Below, piece by piece: positions 46,379 through 55,741 of a DNA stretch of 64,000 nucleotides. Both the position numbers and the translations under genes were made by a program. Below the pieces are notes generated by a model. It was not told where the DNA came from and ran no database searches. It worked only from the letters and a program-made list of their open reading frames with translations. How positions within the stretch are numbered: the first letter of the stretch is position 1; each line of letters begins with the position of its first letter. Origin of the DNA: Sedimenticola sp. (GTDB lineage: Bacteria > Pseudomonadota > Gammaproteobacteria > Chromatiales > Chromatiaceae). The stretch spans positions 1 to 64,000 of the forward strand of contig JALXAM010000001.1 of the NCBI GenBank assembly GCA_026992075.1, written 5' to 3'.

Positions 46379-46608
46379 CAGTCGAGCTCCTCCACCTCAA
46401 CCTGGCGGGCGATGTCCTGGCCCAACGCCAGGCGGTTGCCGCCGCGGCCCACGATGACGTCGCCCTTGCGGCTGTGCAGCACCTCCACCTCGTTGCCCAC
46501 CATCAGCCCCAGCGCCAACAGCCGCCGCGAAAGACGCCGGTCGCCACGGATGGCCACCAGCTTCACGCGGTGGCCTGGAGAGATCTGGGCGAGGGTTCGG
46601 GAATCCAT
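46378..46608 (-). CDS. feoA: Ferrous iron transport protein A
   Basis: A 76-residue SH3-like cytoplasmic protein needed for FeoB function: LAQISPGHRVKLVAIRGDRRLSRRLLALGLMVGNEVEVL and a DVIVGRGGNRLALGQDIARQV core. The start MDSRTLAQISPG is chosen because a longer ORF upstream covers the promoter with the Fur box. First gene of feoABC. Confidence 0.93.
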   Translation of the reverse strand: MDSRTLAQISPGHRVKLVAIRGDRRLSRRLLALGLMVGNEVEVLHSRKGDVIVGRGGNRLALGQDIARQVEVEELD

Positions 46609-46624
46609 GGTGATGCCGGACAAC

Positions 46625-46639
46625 TGAGAATGGTTCTCA
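46625..46639 (-). promoter_or_regulatory. Fur box upstream of feoABC
   Basis: TGAGAATGGTTCTCA, a 15-bp palindrome extended by AATTAT, matches the Fur-box pattern of GATAAT/ATTATC-type hexamers. It begins 17 bp upstream of the feoA ATG. Iron-replete repression is expected. Confidence 0.75.
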
Positions 46640-46780
46640 ATTATGCCACATTCCGCGGGAAGGCGCACCCGGGATATGGAACCACGAATCGACGCCGGAA
46701 CCGGGTCGGCGCAGGCTGTCGAACCTTCGACGCTGCGGCTGATCTTCCGACCCGGCGTACGCCGACGGCCGAAATCGATT

Positions 46781-47557
46781 TCAGGAAGGCTGGGGCCGCA
46801 CGAAGGTCCATTGCTTCTCGTCCGAGTCACCGGCGGAGAACCGGTAGCCCTCCCGATCGAACTTCTTGATCCCTTCCGCCTCCTCAAGCCGGTTGCGCAC
46901 GATGTAGTCGGCCATCATCCCGCGCGCCCGCTTGGCGAAGACGGCGATGGTGCGCGCCTTGCCGTTCTTCACCTCCTTGAAGTTGATCTGCAGCAAACGC
47001 CCCTCCAGCAGCCTGGGCTTCACCGCCTTGAAATATTCGTTGGAGGCCAGGTTCACCAACACCGGCTCCTTCTGCCTGGCCAGTTCTCCATTGAGGCAAC
47101 GGGTGATGCGATCTCCCCAGAACTGGTAGAGATCCTTGCCCCGGGGATTGGGCAACCTGGTCTTCATCTCCAGCCGATAGGGCTGGATCAGATCCAGCGG
47201 CCGCAGGCAGCCGTAGAGGCCGGAGAGGATGCGCAGGTGGCCTTGGGCGAACGCCAGGTCCTCCTCAGAATACTGCTCTACCGGGATTCCGCGATAGACA
47301 TCCCCTTTGAAGGCGAATAGGGCGGGTCTGGCGTTCTCCTCGGTGAACGGCAGGCTGAACGCCCGGTACCGCTCCACGTTGAGCGCGGCGATGCGCTCGC
47401 TCACCGACATCAGCTCCTGGATCTGCGCCACCGAGTAGCCGCGCAGCGCCTCGATGAGCTGCAGGGAATCCTCCAGCATGGCCGGCACCGTGGCTTGCAC
47501 CGGCGGCGGCGGAAAGTCGAAATCCTGCCCCTTGGAGGGAGAGAGGGTGACGATCAT
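46781..47557 (-). CDS. yaaA: Peroxide stress protein YaaA (DUF328)
   Basis: A 258-residue cytoplasmic protein that in E. coli limits free intracellular iron during hydrogen peroxide stress. Family motifs are the N-terminal MIVTLSPSKGQDFDF, FKGDVYRGI, LRILSGLYGCLRPLDLIQPYRLEMKTRL and FAKRARGMMADYIV. It is on the same strand as, and directly upstream of, the Fur-regulated feoABC operon, an iron-linked neighbour. Confidence 0.93.
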   Translation of the reverse strand: MIVTLSPSKGQDFDFPPPPVQATVPAMLEDSLQLIEALRGYSVAQIQELMSVSERIAALNVERYRAFSLPFTEENARPALFAFKGDVYRGIPVEQYSEEDLAFAQGHLRILSGLYGCLRPLDLIQPYRLEMKTRLPNPRGKDLYQFWGDRITRCLNGELARQKEPVLVNLASNEYFKAVKPRLLEGRLLQINFKEVKNGKARTIAVFAKRARGMMADYIVRNRLEEAEGIKKFDREGYRFSAGDSDEKQWTFVRPQPS

Positions 47558-47741
47558 GGCAACTTCGGCTTGAAAGCAGGTTTGGGGGCAGCATACTGCA
47601 CCCGCTCTTCCGAGAAAACGGGACCGGACTGTCGAAATTCTTTACGATCTATGCCCACGCAGTTTTCGCCGCTCGCGCAAGTCACTGGAAAAACGTCGAT
47701 TATCGCCCAGGGACCAAAACTTGCATGGAGGCTTCACTGCC

Positions 47742-48572
47742 ATGCCGATCATTTCATTCCAGTTTCTCCTGGCCCTCCTGCTGGCGGCTGTGACGCTCAC
47801 GGCCCCGGCCGGGGAAAAGGGAGGACCGAGCTACCTGCAGCTGGCCCGCAGCTACGAACAGGGCCGGGATGGCCGTCCGCGCGACTATCGCCAGGCGCTG
47901 CGCCTCTATTGCCTGGCGGAGAACGAGAATGCGGCAGAAGCGGCCTACCACCTGGGATGGATGCATTTCTCCGGTCGCGGCGTGCCCCGGGACATGGCCC
48001 GCGCCGCCTGGTGGTTCCGCGAGGCCGCGGCAAAGGGGGACCGCACTGCGGCCAATCTGCTGAAACGGCTGCAGGACGTGGAACCGCAGGCGGATCCCAG
48101 CTGCCAGCAACTGCTGGCGGGCAGCTCACGCAATCGCCGCGAACTGGAGAAGTGGGTCTATCGGCTGGCCCCCGACTACCGCCTCGATCCGCGCCTGGTG
48201 CTCGCCGTGATCGAGGTGGAGTCGGGGTTCAACCCCAGGGCGCGCTCTCCCAAGGGCGCCATGGGGCTGATGCAGTTGATGCCCCAGACCGCCCGCCGCT
48301 TCGACGTCGAGGATCCCTGGGATCCGGTGCAGAACCTGCGTGGCGGCATGGCCTATCTGCGCTGGCTGCTGGATCGCTTCGACGGCGATCTGGAGCTGGT
48401 GCTGGCCGGGTACAACGCCGGTGAACAGATGGTGGAGCGCTACCAGGGGGTGCCCCCGTTCCGGGAAACCCGCCGCTACGTCCAGCGCATCACCCAGAGC
48501 CTGGAGATCGAGCCCGCCGGCAGCACCAGCGACCTGATACGCAAGCTCAGGGTCGCCCGTTCGCCCGGCTGA
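47742..48572 (+). CDS. Secreted lytic transglycosylase with Sel1-type repeats
   Basis: A 276-residue protein: signal peptide (MPIISFQFLLALLLAAVTLTAPA), two Sel1-like/TPR repeats (YRQALRLYCLAENENAAEAAYHLGWMHFSGRGVPRD and AWWFREAAAKGDRTAANLL), and an SLT lytic transglycosylase domain with catalytic Glu in AVIEVESGFNPRARS, GAMGLMQLMPQTARRF and LAGYNAGEQMVERY. The Sel1 repeats probably mediate protein contacts. Start chosen at the ATG preceding the hydrophobic segment, with GGAGG about 11 nt upstream. Confidence 0.88.
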   Translation: MPIISFQFLLALLLAAVTLTAPAGEKGGPSYLQLARSYEQGRDGRPRDYRQALRLYCLAENENAAEAAYHLGWMHFSGRGVPRDMARAAWWFREAAAKGDRTAANLLKRLQDVEPQADPSCQQLLAGSSRNRRELEKWVYRLAPDYRLDPRLVLAVIEVESGFNPRARSPKGAMGLMQLMPQTARRFDVEDPWDPVQNLRGGMAYLRWLLDRFDGDLELVLAGYNAGEQMVERYQGVPPFRETRRYVQRITQSLEIEPAGSTSDLIRKLRVARSPG

Positions 48573-48599
48573 ACGCGGAGGCCCGTCAGCCCCACCCGT

Positions 48600-49019
48600 T
48601 CAATCCAGCTCCACCAGCTCGAAGTCGTGGGTGATCTCCGCGGTCTTGGCCAGCATGATGGAGGCGGAGCAGTACTTCTCCGCGCTGAGCTGCACGGCTC
48701 GCGCCACCGCCTTCTCGCCCAGTCCCTTGCCCCCCACCCGGAAGTGGACATGGATGCGGGTGAAGACCTTGGGCTCGGACTCCGCCCGTTCTGCCTCCAG
48801 CTCCACCTCGCAGAAGCGCACGTCGTGACGCCCCTTGCGCAGGATGTGGACCACGTCGAACTGGGTGCAGCCCCCCATCCCCAGCAGCACCATCTCCATG
48901 GGGCGCAGCCCCAGGTTGCGGCCGCCGTGATCTTCGGGGCCGTCCATCACCAGCGCATGGCCGCTGCCGGACTCGGCCAGCATGAGCGCCCCCTCCACCC
49001 ATTTCACCCTTCCTTTCAT
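48600..49019 (-). CDS. OsmC/Ohr-family peroxiredoxin-like protein
   Basis: A 139-residue protein of the OsmC superfamily, thiol-dependent peroxidases for organic hydroperoxides. The two redox cysteines are in GMGGCTQFDVVHIL and EKYCSASIMLAKTAEI. The start MKGRVKWVEG (or MKMKGRV two codons earlier) begins the conserved WVEGALMLAES. It is divergent from crp across about 100 bp; in Pseudomonas an OsmC gene likewise lies near vfr and trpC. Confidence 0.85.
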   Translation of the reverse strand: MKGRVKWVEGALMLAESGSGHALVMDGPEDHGGRNLGLRPMEMVLLGMGGCTQFDVVHILRKGRHDVRFCEVELEAERAESEPKVFTRIHVHFRVGGKGLGEKAVARAVQLSAEKYCSASIMLAKTAEITHDFELVELD

Positions 49020-49125
49020 CTTCACTCCCGGGCACTTGCGCGCCGCGCCTATAGCACAAACTTAATAAAAGTGTATATACTCAAGTCACCACAATGATAT
49101 CTGCATCACAGGGGAACGGGAAACC

Positions 49126-49782
49126 ATGAATCTCATCGTCAAGCCGCCTCCGCCGCCGCCCGAGTGGCTCGAACCCTTTCTCTCCCACTGCCACATTCAC
49201 AAGTACCCGGTACGCAAGGAGCTGATGAAGCCGGGTGATCCCGCCGACACCCTCATGTATATCCTCGACGGGCAGCTCACGGTGTTGCTGGAGGACGAGG
49301 ATGGCAAGGAGATCATTCTCGCCTATCTCAACAAGAAGGAGTTCATCGGCGAGATGGGCATGTTCGTGAAGCAGCCCACCCGCTCGGTGATCATCCGCAC
49401 CCGCACGCCCTGCGAGATCGCGGAGATCAGCTACCAGCGGCTCAACAACCTGCTGGACAACGAACTGCGCCCCTACGTGAAGGATTTTCTCTTCGCCGTG
49501 GGCAGGCAGCTTTCCGACCGTCTGCTCAGCACCAGCCGCAAGGTGAGCCACCTCGCCTTCTTCGACGTCACCGGCCGGGTGGCCAGCACCCTCCTCGACC
49601 TGTGCAAGCAGCCCGATGCCATGACCCACCCTGACGGCATGCAGATCCGCATCACCCGCCAGGAGATCGGTCGCATCGTGGGCTGCTCGCGGGAGATGGT
49701 GGGCCGGGTGCTGAAGAACCTGGAGGCGCAGGGGCTGATCCGGGTGAAGGGCAAGACCATGGTGATCCTGGGAGCGCGCTGA
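49126..49782 (+). CDS. crp: cAMP-receptor protein (Crp/Vfr)
   Basis: Global transcription regulator, 218 residues. The N-terminal cyclic-nucleotide domain has FIGEMGMF and PTRSVIIRTRTPCEIAEISY with the cAMP-contacting Glu, Arg, Ser and, in the C-helix, STSRKV for Thr127/Ser128. The C-terminal HTH is almost identical to E. coli CRP (TRQEIGRIVGCSREMVGRVLKNL). It is therefore cAMP-type rather than FNR; there is no N-terminal cysteine cluster. An AT-rich stretch near 49061-49085 is the likely divergent promoter. Confidence 0.93.
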   Translation: MNLIVKPPPPPPEWLEPFLSHCHIHKYPVRKELMKPGDPADTLMYILDGQLTVLLEDEDGKEIILAYLNKKEFIGEMGMFVKQPTRSVIIRTRTPCEIAEISYQRLNNLLDNELRPYVKDFLFAVGRQLSDRLLSTSRKVSHLAFFDVTGRVASTLLDLCKQPDAMTHPDGMQIRITRQEIGRIVGCSREMVGRVLKNLEAQGLIRVKGKTMVILGAR

Positions 49783-49796
49783 TCCCGCCCCTGAAT

Positions 49797-49817
49797 GGGG
49801 CGCCGCACCGGCGCCCC
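49797..49817. terminator. Hairpin between convergent crp and trpC, lacking a T tract
   Basis: A perfect 9-bp stem GGGGCGCCG/CGGCGCCCC around CAC. It lies where both convergent transcripts should end, but no run of T follows on either strand, so it is an atypical terminator or a processing/stability hairpin. Confidence 0.5.
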
Positions 49818-49835
49818 CGGTGATAACTCGTTCGG

Positions 49836-50636
49836 CTACAGCCGGAACAGCTCCGCCAGCCGCGCCCCTGGATCCGGAGCGCGCATGAAGGCCTCCCCCA
49901 CCAGGAAGGCGTGGACGCCGTTCTCGCGCATGAGCGCCACGTCCTCCGGCTTCAGGATGCCCGACTCGGTGACCACCAATCGGTCGGGCGGAATCCTTTC
50001 CAGCAGATCCAGGGTGGTCTGCAGGCTCACCTCGAAGGTGCGCAGGTTGCGATTGTTGATCCCCACCATGGGGTTGTCCACCGCCAGCGCCCGCTCCAGC
50101 TCCTCCGCATCATGCACCTCGATGAGCGCATCCATGCCCAGCTCCCCGGCCAGGGCGTTTAGATCCTTCATCCGTTCATCGTCGAGACAGGCGGCGATGA
50201 GCAGGATGCAGTCGGCCTCCATGGCCCGTGCCTCGTAGACCTGGTAGGGATCGACGATGAAATCCTTGCGGATCACCGGCAGATCGCAGGCGGCGCGTGC
50301 CTGCTGCAGGTACTCGGGCGCCCCCTGGAAGAAGTCGCGGTCGGTGAGCACCGAGAGGCAGGCGGCGCCGTGCCGGGCGTAGCTGCGGGCGATCTCCGCG
50401 GGACGGAAATCCTCGCGCAGCACCCCCTTGGAGGGCGACGCCTTCTTGATCTCGGCGATGACGCCCGGCAGGCCGGCCCCGATCTTCTCCTTCAGCGCGC
50501 GCACGAAGCCGCGCGGGGGAGATTTTTCCGCCAGGGAACCGCGCAATGCCGACTCGGGAGCCTGGCGCCTGGCCTCGGCGATCTCCTCGCGCTTGCGGGC
50601 GATGATCTTCTTGAGGATGTCGGGGGGGTTGGTCAT
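49836..50636 (-). CDS. trpC: indole-3-glycerol phosphate synthase
   Basis: Tryptophan pathway TIM-barrel enzyme, 266 residues. Signatures: [17 protein letters not shown] at the start, [71 protein letters not shown] and [12 protein letters not shown]. No fused PRAI domain. Start overlaps the trpD stop by one base. Confidence 0.96.
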   Translation of the reverse strand: MTNPPDILKKIIARKREEIAEARRQAPESALRGSLAEKSPPRGFVRALKEKIGAGLPGVIAEIKKASPSKGVLREDFRPAEIARSYARHGAACLSVLTDRDFFQGAPEYLQQARAACDLPVIRKDFIVDPYQVYEARAMEADCILLIAACLDDERMKDLNALAGELGMDALIEVHDAEELERALAVDNPMVGINNRNLRTFEVSLQTTLDLLERIPPDRLVVTESGILKPEDVALMRENGVHAFLVGEAFMRAPDPGARLAELFRL

Positions 50637-51658
50637 CAGTCGAAGCTCTGGGTCAGGATCACCAGCCGGTCGAGCCGGTTGCGCGCCTCGCCCGAGCTGA
50701 TCGCCTGGCGCGCTTTCTCCACCCCTTGGTGAAGATCCTCGGCCAGGCCGGCGCAGTGGATGGCGGCGCCGGCGTTGAGCAGCACGATGTCGCGCGCCGG
50801 GCCGGGGTGATCCTCCAGCACCGAGCGGATGAGCGACAGGCTCTGTTCCGGCCCCTCCACGGTGATCTCGGAGATGGGCGCCCGCTCCAGGCCGAACTGC
50901 TCGGGCCAGATGGCGTAGCGGCGGATGGCGCCCTCCTTCAGCTCGGCCACCTCGGTCTTGTCGCCGATGCTGATCTCGTCGAGACCGTCGTGAGAGTGGA
51001 CCACCATGACATGGCGGCTGCCCAGGCGCTGGAGCACCTCGGCCAGGGGTTCGAGCAGCTCGTCGCTGAAGACCCCCAGCAGCTGGTTGGGCACCCCGGC
51101 GGGGTTGGTGAGGGGCCCCAATACGTTGAAGATGGTGCGCACCCCCATCTCGCGGCGGGGACCGATGGCGTGCTTCATGGCGGCGTGGTGGCCGGGGGCG
51201 AACATGAAGCCCACGCCCACCTCGCGCACGCAGCGGGCCACCTGCTCCGGGGTGAGGTCGAGGCGGATGCCTGCGGCCTCCAGCACATCGGCGCTGCCGG
51301 ACTTGCTGGAGACGGAGCGGTTGCCGTGCTTGGCCACGTGGCAGCCGGCGGCGGCGGCCACGAACATGGAGGCGGTGGAGACGTTGAAGGTGCCGGAGGC
51401 GTCGCCACCGGTGCCGACGATGTCCACGGCGTGGTCGAGGTCGGAGATGTCCACCCCGCTGGCCAGCTCGCGCATCACCCGGGCGGCGGCGCCGATCTCG
51501 GTGACCGTCTCGCCCTTCATGCGCAGCCCCACCAGGAAGCCGCCGATCTGGGCGGGGGTGGCGCCGCCGGTCATGATGGCGCGCATCACGTCGGTCATCT
51601 CCTGCTCGGAAAGATCGCGCCGTTCGATGACGGCGGCGATGGCCTGTTGCATGTTCAT
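50636..51658 (-). CDS. trpD: anthranilate phosphoribosyltransferase
   Basis: A 340-residue class III phosphoribosyltransferase. Motifs: [19 protein letters not shown] (PRPP site), [37 protein letters not shown]. It starts [21 protein letters not shown]. Overlaps trpC. Upstream, about 110 bp with inverted dispersed repeats separate it from trpG. Confidence 0.96.
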   Translation of the reverse strand: MNMQQAIAAVIERRDLSEQEMTDVMRAIMTGGATPAQIGGFLVGLRMKGETVTEIGAAARVMRELASGVDISDLDHAVDIVGTGGDASGTFNVSTASMFVAAAAGCHVAKHGNRSVSSKSGSADVLEAAGIRLDLTPEQVARCVREVGVGFMFAPGHHAAMKHAIGPRREMGVRTIFNVLGPLTNPAGVPNQLLGVFSDELLEPLAEVLQRLGSRHVMVVHSHDGLDEISIGDKTEVAELKEGAIRRYAIWPEQFGLERAPISEITVEGPEQSLSLIRSVLEDHPGPARDIVLLNAGAAIHCAGLAEDLHQGVEKARQAISSGEARNRLDRLVILTQSFD

Positions 51659-51680
51659 GGCTTGCCTCCGGTAGCCTTTT

Positions 51681-51748
51681 GTCGGGCTGAAGCCCGACCT
51701 ACACCGATTACATCACCTTTCCCCCTGTAGGTCGGGCTTCAGCCCGAC
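51681..51748. repeat. Paired inverted GTCGGGCTGAAGCCCGACCTAC repeats, copy 4
   Basis: Two units (51681-51702 and 51727-51748) in inverse orientation inside the trpG-trpD gap. As a pair they could form a long stem in the trp mRNA. Confidence 0.7.
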
Positions 51749-51767
51749 ATCCTGCCGACGACAGGGT

Positions 51768-52346
51768 TCATTTCCCTTCCAGAAAATTCTGCAGCAGCCG
51801 GTGGCCCTGCTCGGTGAGGATGGACTCGGGGTGGAACTGCACCCCCTGGATGTCGTATTCGCGGTGGCGGATACCCATGATCTCGTCGATGGCGCCCTTC
51901 TGACCGGTCCAGGCGGTCACCTCCAGGCAGTCGGGCAGGCTCTCCTGCTCGATCACCAGGGAGTGGTAGCGGGTGGCGGTGAAGGGGTTGTCGAGGCCGG
52001 TGAAGACGCCGGTGTCCTTGTGGAACACGGGGGAGGTCTTGCCGTGCATGATCTCCTTGGCGTGGACGATCTTGCCACCGAAGGCCTGGCCGATGGACTG
52101 GTGCCCGAGGCAGACGCCCAGGATGGGCAGCCTGCCGGCGAAGTGGCGGATGGCTTCGAGGGAGATGCCGGCTTCGTTGGGGGTGCAGGGGCCGGGGGAG
52201 ATGACGAGCTGTTCGGGAGCCATCTCTTCGATTTCGGCCACCGTCACCTCGTCGTTGCGCACCACCTTCACCTCGGCGCCCAGCTCGCCGAAGTACTGCA
52301 CCAGGTTGTAGGTGAAGGAGTCGTAGTTGTCGATCATCAGCAACAT
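51768..52346 (-). CDS. trpG: anthranilate synthase glutamine amidotransferase subunit
   Basis: A 192-residue class I amidotransferase subunit (component II). [21 protein letters not shown] start, catalytic Cys in [15 protein letters not shown] and the His/Glu pair in [15 protein letters not shown]. The longer in-frame ORF runs through an upstream repeat and is rejected. It can also serve para-aminobenzoate synthase in many bacteria. Confidence 0.95.
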   Translation of the reverse strand: MLLMIDNYDSFTYNLVQYFGELGAEVKVVRNDEVTVAEIEEMAPEQLVISPGPCTPNEAGISLEAIRHFAGRLPILGVCLGHQSIGQAFGGKIVHAKEIMHGKTSPVFHKDTGVFTGLDNPFTATRYHSLVIEQESLPDCLEVTAWTGQKGAIDEIMGIRHREYDIQGVQFHPESILTEQGHRLLQNFLEGK

Positions 52347-52379
52347 GGCGCTTGCCCCCCACCGTGAAAACCGCTCCCC

Positions 52380-52485
52380 GGCAGGTGAGGGAGGGAGCTC
52401 GGAAAACCGCCGTGCATACATCCCTGTAGGCTCGGCCTCGGCATCCATGCCTCGGACGTTTTCCGAGCTCCCTCCCTCACCTGCC
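52380..52485. repeat. Perfect 28-bp inverted repeat around a dispersed repeat unit
   Basis: The arms 52380-52407 and 52458-52485 are exact complements (GGCAGGTGAGGGAGGGAGCT onward). The 50-bp loop holds the CTACAGGGATGTAT-type unit (inverted, 52408-52433) also seen at 4517-4542. It lies between trpE and trpG and leaves only short flanks to both genes. Confidence 0.8.
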
Positions 52486-52503
52486 TCTGCATCAGTCCCG
52501 GGT

Positions 52504-54003
52504 TCATTCTTCCGCCTCGCACAGATGCCGCTCCAGCCCGGCCTCCGCCAGGCTCACGGCACGGAAGACGGCGCGGCCCTTGTTCATGGTCTCCTTCCAT
52601 TCCAGCTCGGGAATGGAATCGGCCACCACGCCGGCGCCGGCCTGGATGTGGAGCTGTCCATCCTTGATGACGGCGGTGCGGATGGCGATGGCGGTGTCCA
52701 TGTTGCCGTTCCAGGAGAGGTAGCCCACGGCGCCGGAGTAGACGCCGCGCTTGACCGGCTCCAGCTCGTCGATGATCTCCATGGCGCGGATCTTGGGTGC
52801 GCCGGAGACGGTACCGGCGGGGAAGGTGGCGCGCAGCACGTCGATGGCGCTCAAGCCTTCGCGCAGCTCGCCCACCACGTTGGAGACGATGTGCATGACG
52901 TGGGAGTAGCGTTCCACCACCATCTTCTCGGTGAGCCTGACGCTGCCCACCCTGGCCACCCGGCCCACGTCGTTGCGGCCCAGGTCGATGAGCATGAGGT
53001 GCTCGGCCAGCTCCTTGGGGTCGGCCAGCAGCTCGGCCTCCAGGGCGCGGTCCTCCTCCTCGGTGTGGCCGCGGCGGCGGGTGCCGGCGATGGGGCGCAC
53101 GGTGACCACCCCCTCTTCCAGCCGCACCAGGATCTCGGGGGAGGAGCCCACCACCTGGAAGCGGTCGAAATCGAGAAAGTACATGTAGGGCGAGGGATTG
53201 AGCCCCCGCAGGGCGCGGTAGAGATCCAGCGGCGGGGCATGGAAGGGGATGGATAGGCGCTGGGAGAGCACCACCTGCATGCAGTCCCCCTCGACGATGT
53301 ACTCCTTGATCCGTTCCACCGCCGCCTTGAAACCCGCCTCGGTGAAGCCGGAGACGAAGTCGGACTCCTCCACCGCGTGGGGCTCCCCCTCCACCCGGGG
53401 CGGGGAGCCGGCGCGCAGCTTCTCCACCAGTTCGCCGATACGCGCCTGCACGCTGTCGAAGGTGTCGCCCTCCTCCGGCTTGCCGTGGACGATGACGTAC
53501 ATGCGGCCGCGCAGGTTGTCGAACACCACCACCTCGTCCGACACCATGAGCAGAATGTCGGGTGTGCCCAGGGGATCGGGCTTGTCGCCCCGATCGAGGC
53601 GCGGCTCGATGTAGCGCACGGTGTCGTAGCCGAAGTAGCCCACCAGGCCGCCGGTGAAGCGGGGCAGGCCCGGCAGCTCGGGCACCCGGTAACGCTGCTG
53701 GAAGGATTCGATGAAGGCCAGGGGGTCGCGCTCGGTGGCGGACTCCACCACTTGGCCATCGCGGATCACCGAGACTTGGTGATCCTTCACCTCCAGGCGG
53801 GTGCGGGCGGGCAGGCCGATGATGGAGTAGCGACCCCACTTCTCGCCCCCCTGCACCGACTCGAACAGGTAGCCGTAAGGCCGGCCTTCCACCAGCTTGA
53901 GATAGACGCTGAGAGGGGTGTCGAGGTCGGCGAGGACCTCGCAGGCGACGGGGATGCGGTTGTAGCCCTGGTCGGCCAGGGCGCGGAATTCTTCGGGGGT
54001 CAT
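52504..54003 (-). CDS. trpE: anthranilate synthase component I
   Basis: Makes anthranilate from chorismate with TrpG. The 499-residue protein begins [37 protein letters not shown] (GGAG 6 nt upstream of this ATG), has the feedback-binding region [14 protein letters not shown] near residue 50, and the catalytic core [66 protein letters not shown]. First of trpE-G-D-C; no Trp-rich leader peptide is visible upstream. Confidence 0.95.
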   Translation of the reverse strand: MTPEEFRALADQGYNRIPVACEVLADLDTPLSVYLKLVEGRPYGYLFESVQGGEKWGRYSIIGLPARTRLEVKDHQVSVIRDGQVVESATERDPLAFIESFQQRYRVPELPGLPRFTGGLVGYFGYDTVRYIEPRLDRGDKPDPLGTPDILLMVSDEVVVFDNLRGRMYVIVHGKPEEGDTFDSVQARIGELVEKLRAGSPPRVEGEPHAVEESDFVSGFTEAGFKAAVERIKEYIVEGDCMQVVLSQRLSIPFHAPPLDLYRALRGLNPSPYMYFLDFDRFQVVGSSPEILVRLEEGVVTVRPIAGTRRRGHTEEEDRALEAELLADPKELAEHLMLIDLGRNDVGRVARVGSVRLTEKMVVERYSHVMHIVSNVVGELREGLSAIDVLRATFPAGTVSGAPKIRAMEIIDELEPVKRGVYSGAVGYLSWNGNMDTAIAIRTAVIKDGQLHIQAGAGVVADSIPELEWKETMNKGRAVFRAVSLAEAGLERHLCEAEE

Positions 54004-54150
54004 GGCGTTCTCCACGGGATGAAATCAAGGGCAAGCAAAGGGTCGAGGCTCAGCCCCGCCATCGCTTGCCCGAATTCATCGCCGTGGTCTCCATGACGCT
54101 GGAAAGATAATACAAATCGGCGGCGGCCGCCAGCGCCGCCCTCCCTCAGC

Positions 54151-54236
54151 CGTAGGTTGGGCAAAGGCGCGTAGCGCCGTGCCCGACATTACTCTGCCGT
54201 TTTTCGTTGGGCACGCTTCGCTTTGCCCAACCTACG
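54151..54236. repeat. Dispersed palindromic repeat, CGTAGGTTGGGCAAAG family, copy 2
   Basis: Bounded by CGTAGGTTGGGCAAAG and CTTTGCCCAACCTACG as perfect complements. Same family as 5458-5538. Confidence 0.78.
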
Positions 54237-54241
54237 AACTT

Positions 54242-54280
54242 CCCTCACCCCGGCCCTCTCCCGCAAGCGGGAGAGGGTGA
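54242..54280. repeat. Diverged GC-rich repeat (CTCTCCCGCAAGCGGGAGAG), copy 3
   Basis: Palindromic 39-bp unit related to those at 21526-21564 and 26114-26152, in the opposite orientation. Confidence 0.6.
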
Positions 54281-54307
54281 CGAAGAGTGCGCAAAGCGCA
54301 CAGCCTG

Positions 54308-54982
54308 TCAAGAAGGCAGGAGGTTCTTCAGCTCCGCCAGGGAATCGATCACCGCGTCGGGATGGTAGTTACGGATATCCTCGCCGTGGTTGTAGCCGTA
54401 ACTCACACAGACGATGGCGAAGCCGGCGGCGCGGGCCGCCTTCACGTCGCTCACCGAATCGCCCACCATCAGACACTGCTCCGGCTCGGCGCCGAAGAAC
54501 TCGGCGGCGTAGAGCAGGGGCGTGGGATCGGGCTTCTTCTGCGGCAGGGTGTCACCCGCCACCACGATCTCGAAGTAGTCGTACACCCCCAGGTCCTGCA
54601 GCAGCGGCAGGGTGAACTGCTCCGCCTTGTTGGTGACGCAGCCCAGGGGATAACCCTGCGCCTTCAGATAGTCCAGCCCCTCCTTCACCCCGGGATAGAG
54701 CATGGAGCGCTTGGAGGTGTTCTCCGCGTAGCAGTCGAGAAAGATGGGGTAGGCGCGCTCGAACTCCTCATCCGGCGGCTCGCCATCGAGGCTGCCGGTG
54801 AGCGCCCTGCGCACCAGCCGCTCCACGCCGTTGCCCACCCAGTCACGCACCTTCTCCTCGCCCCAGGGGTCGAGACCGATGGCCTTCATCATCTCGTCCA
54901 CGCAGAAGGCGAGGTCCGGCACGCTGTCCACCAGCGTGCCGTCCACGTCGATGAGGATCATCTGGGGCCGCTCGATGGCCAC
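54308..54982 (-). CDS. gph: phosphoglycolate phosphatase
   Basis: HAD-superfamily phosphatase, 224 residues. Nucleophile motif LIDVDGTLVDSVPDLA, motif II LGCVTNKAEQF, Lys/Asp motifs GDTLPQKKPDP and MVGDSVSDVKAARAAG. Phosphoglycolate comes from DNA repair or RuBisCO oxygenation; the latter fits an autotroph. One base separates it from rpe, with which it is cotranscribed. Confidence 0.92.
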   Translation of the reverse strand: MAIERPQMILIDVDGTLVDSVPDLAFCVDEMMKAIGLDPWGEEKVRDWVGNGVERLVRRALTGSLDGEPPDEEFERAYPIFLDCYAENTSKRSMLYPGVKEGLDYLKAQGYPLGCVTNKAEQFTLPLLQDLGVYDYFEIVVAGDTLPQKKPDPTPLLYAAEFFGAEPEQCLMVGDSVSDVKAARAAGFAIVCVSYGYNHGEDIRNYHPDAVIDSLAELKNLLPS

Positions 54983-54983
54983 T

Positions 54984-55673
54984 TCAGCCCACCTTGGTCA
55001 GTTCGTCCCGCATCCGCTTGACGATGGTGTCGTACTTGTTGGGGTCCTCCTCGTTGCGGAAGCCGAAGATGCCGGAGCCGGAGACGAAGGTGTCGGCCCC
55101 CGCCTGGGCGATCTCGGCGATGTTGTCCACCTTCACGCCACCGTCGATCTCCAGCCGGATGTCGTAGCCGGAGGCATCGATGCGCTCCCGCGCCTCGCGC
55201 AGCTTCTGCAGCGCGGAGGGAATGAAGCTCTGCCCGCCGAAACCGGGGTTCACCGACATGATGAGGATCATGTCGATCTTGTCCATCACGTAGTCGAGAT
55301 AGTCCAGCGGCGTGGCGGGGTTGAACACCAGACCCGACTTGCAACCCGAGTCGCGGATCAGCTGCAGGCTGCGGTCGATGTGCTCGGAGGCCTCGGGGTG
55401 GAAGGTGATGTAGGTGGCGCCGGCCTTGGCGAAATCGCCGATGATGCGGTCCACCGGCTTCACCATCAGGTGCACGTCGATGACCGCGTCGATGCCGTGC
55501 TTGCGCAGCGCCTCGCACACCAGGGGACCGATGGTGAGGTTGGGCACGTAATGGTTGTCCATCACGTCGAAGTGGATGAAATCGCAACCGGAAGCGAGCA
55601 CGTCGTCGCACTCCTGCCCCAGCTTGGCGAAATCTGCGGAAAGAATGGAGGGTGCCAGTACGAAATCGGTCAT
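54984..55673 (-). CDS. rpe: ribulose-phosphate 3-epimerase
   Basis: Interconverts ribulose-5-phosphate and xylulose-5-phosphate in the pentose phosphate and Calvin cycles. The 229-residue TIM barrel has [15 protein letters not shown], the metal/His motif [48 protein letters not shown] and [10 protein letters not shown]. It is upstream of gph and trpE on the same strand. Confidence 0.96.
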   Translation of the reverse strand: MTDFVLAPSILSADFAKLGQECDDVLASGCDFIHFDVMDNHYVPNLTIGPLVCEALRKHGIDAVIDVHLMVKPVDRIIGDFAKAGATYITFHPEASEHIDRSLQLIRDSGCKSGLVFNPATPLDYLDYVMDKIDMILIMSVNPGFGGQSFIPSALQKLREARERIDASGYDIRLEIDGGVKVDNIAEIAQAGADTFVSGSGIFGFRNEEDPNKYDTIVKRMRDELTKVG

Positions 55674-55741
55674 TTGGAATACTCCCTGCCGGCTGATCCG
55701 GTCAACGAAAATCGATGCCTAAAGTTTTTAATGTTACCGGA

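Larger units (their letters stand above)
54004..54307. other. 304-bp region between trpE and gph with two dispersed repeats
   Basis: No gene is supported. It includes the second CGTAGGTTGGGCAAAG-family palindrome (54151-54236) and a diverged CCCTCTCCCGCAAGCGGGAGAGGG unit (54242-54280). A 14-codon minus-strand reading frame starting near 54093 holds a single Trp codon, which is not a convincing trp leader. Confidence 0.6.

Noticed and set aside
54016-54093. Possible trp leader peptide ahead of trpE
   Set aside because: The only small frame near the expected place has a single Trp codon, no tandem Trp codons and no clear attenuator hairpins.
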